A stretch of DNA of 7,269 nt from assembly GCA_003566935.1 (NCBI GenBank), contig PXBM01000272.1, positions 1 to 7,269 on the forward strand. The letters are read 5' to 3'. Source of the stretch: Syntrophomonadaceae bacterium. Lineage in GTDB: Bacteria > Bacillota > Dethiobacteria > DTU022. A program made the position numbers and the translations under genes. Positions within the stretch are counted from its first letter, which is position 1. Every line of letters begins with the position of its first letter. The notes beneath the pieces are model-generated. The model made no database searches. It was given only the letters and a program-made list of their open reading frames with translations, and was not told the origin of the DNA. Of the stretch, positions 6,993 to 7,269 are shown piece after piece.

Positions 6993-7269
6993 CCCTTTTT
7001 GTATTTATATAATCAGGCTTAGCCGGATCTTTTTCTAGCTTTTCACGCAAACGGCGAACTGTGACGTCTACAGTGCGATCATCACCAATATAGTCATAGC
7101 CCCATACCTGGTCTAACAGCTGTTCCCTGCTGAAAACATAACCGGGCTTAAGCATCAAAAAGACCAGCAAATTAAACTCACGAAGTGTCAACTCAACCGG
7201 CCTGCCTTCATTATAGACCTGCACTTCATCACGATCTACTGTTATCTTTCCAACAATTATAGTTCCCTT
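6964..7269 (-). CDS. walR: Response regulator WalR (YycF/VicR), C-terminal part
   Basis: The last 101 residues of an OmpR/PhoB-family response regulator; the 5' part lies beyond the right edge. The frame is open to the edge, so the internal GTG at 7224 is not the true start. What is visible is the winged-helix DNA-binding domain. It has ELTLREFNLLVFLM, then FSREQLLDQVWGYDY, the recognition helix region DDRTVDVTVRRLREKLE (about 63-79), and the wing with TKRGVGYFF. The receiver domain and its phosphorylated Asp are not in the window. Adjacent walK, yycH and yycI identify it as WalR rather than PhoB or another family member; the domain sequence alone would not. In characterised species it binds TGTWAH-N5-TGTWAH direct repeats ahead of cell-wall hydrolase genes. 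None was found in the gaps of this window. Confidence 0.92.
   Translation of the reverse strand, partial: KGTIIVGKITVDRDEVQVYNEGRPVELTLREFNLLVFLMLKPGYVFSREQLLDQVWGYDYIGDDRTVDVTVRRLREKLEKDPAKPDYINTKRGVGYFFSRG

Noticed and set aside
6964..7224. A small 86-codon gene starting with the GTG at 7224
   Set aside because: The frame continues upstream to the window edge with residues typical of the start of an OmpR-type DNA-binding domain. It is the 3' end of walR.

Overview
All genes in this window lie on the minus strand and appear to form one co-oriented cluster, transcribed from the right end (7269) to the left end (1). The set walR-walK-yycH-yycI is the essential cell-wall two-component system of Bacillota (Firmicutes), with its two membrane-anchored accessory proteins. 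Strong AGGAGG ribosome binding sites, GTG and TTG starts and moderate GC also fit Bacillota. The arrangement is not the Bacillus one, because murA stands where walJ (yycJ) would be expected. That points to a Clostridia-type lineage, but the species cannot be named from the sequence alone.

Layout in transcription order: the 3' part of walR (C-terminal DNA-binding domain, cut by the window edge); walK, a full-length sensor kinase overlapping walR by 29 bp; yycH, 11 bp downstream; yycI, overlapping yycH by a GTGA; an 85-bp AT-rich gap; murA (UDP-GlcNAc enolpyruvyl transferase, MurAB/MurZ-like); a 92-bp gap with a possible promoter; an HtrA-type membrane-anchored serine protease with a PDZ domain; and, 15 bp further on, the first 75 codons of an alkaline-phosphatase-superfamily metalloenzyme that starts with TTG and runs off the left edge.

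The genes make functional sense together. WalK senses cell-envelope state and signals to WalR; YycH and YycI act on WalK at the membrane. MurA makes the first committed peptidoglycan precursor, and HtrA handles protein quality control outside the membrane. No hairpin-plus-T-tract terminator was seen between any two genes, so read-through along the whole cluster is plausible.

This is mostly a conserved housekeeping region. I found no mobile element, CRISPR array, RNA gene or clearly new system. The points worth a second look are the placement of murA inside the wal cluster, the very acidic linker and tail of HtrA, the apparent loss of two PAS zinc ligands in WalK, the shared C-terminal module of YycH and YycI, and the metalloenzyme next to htrA.
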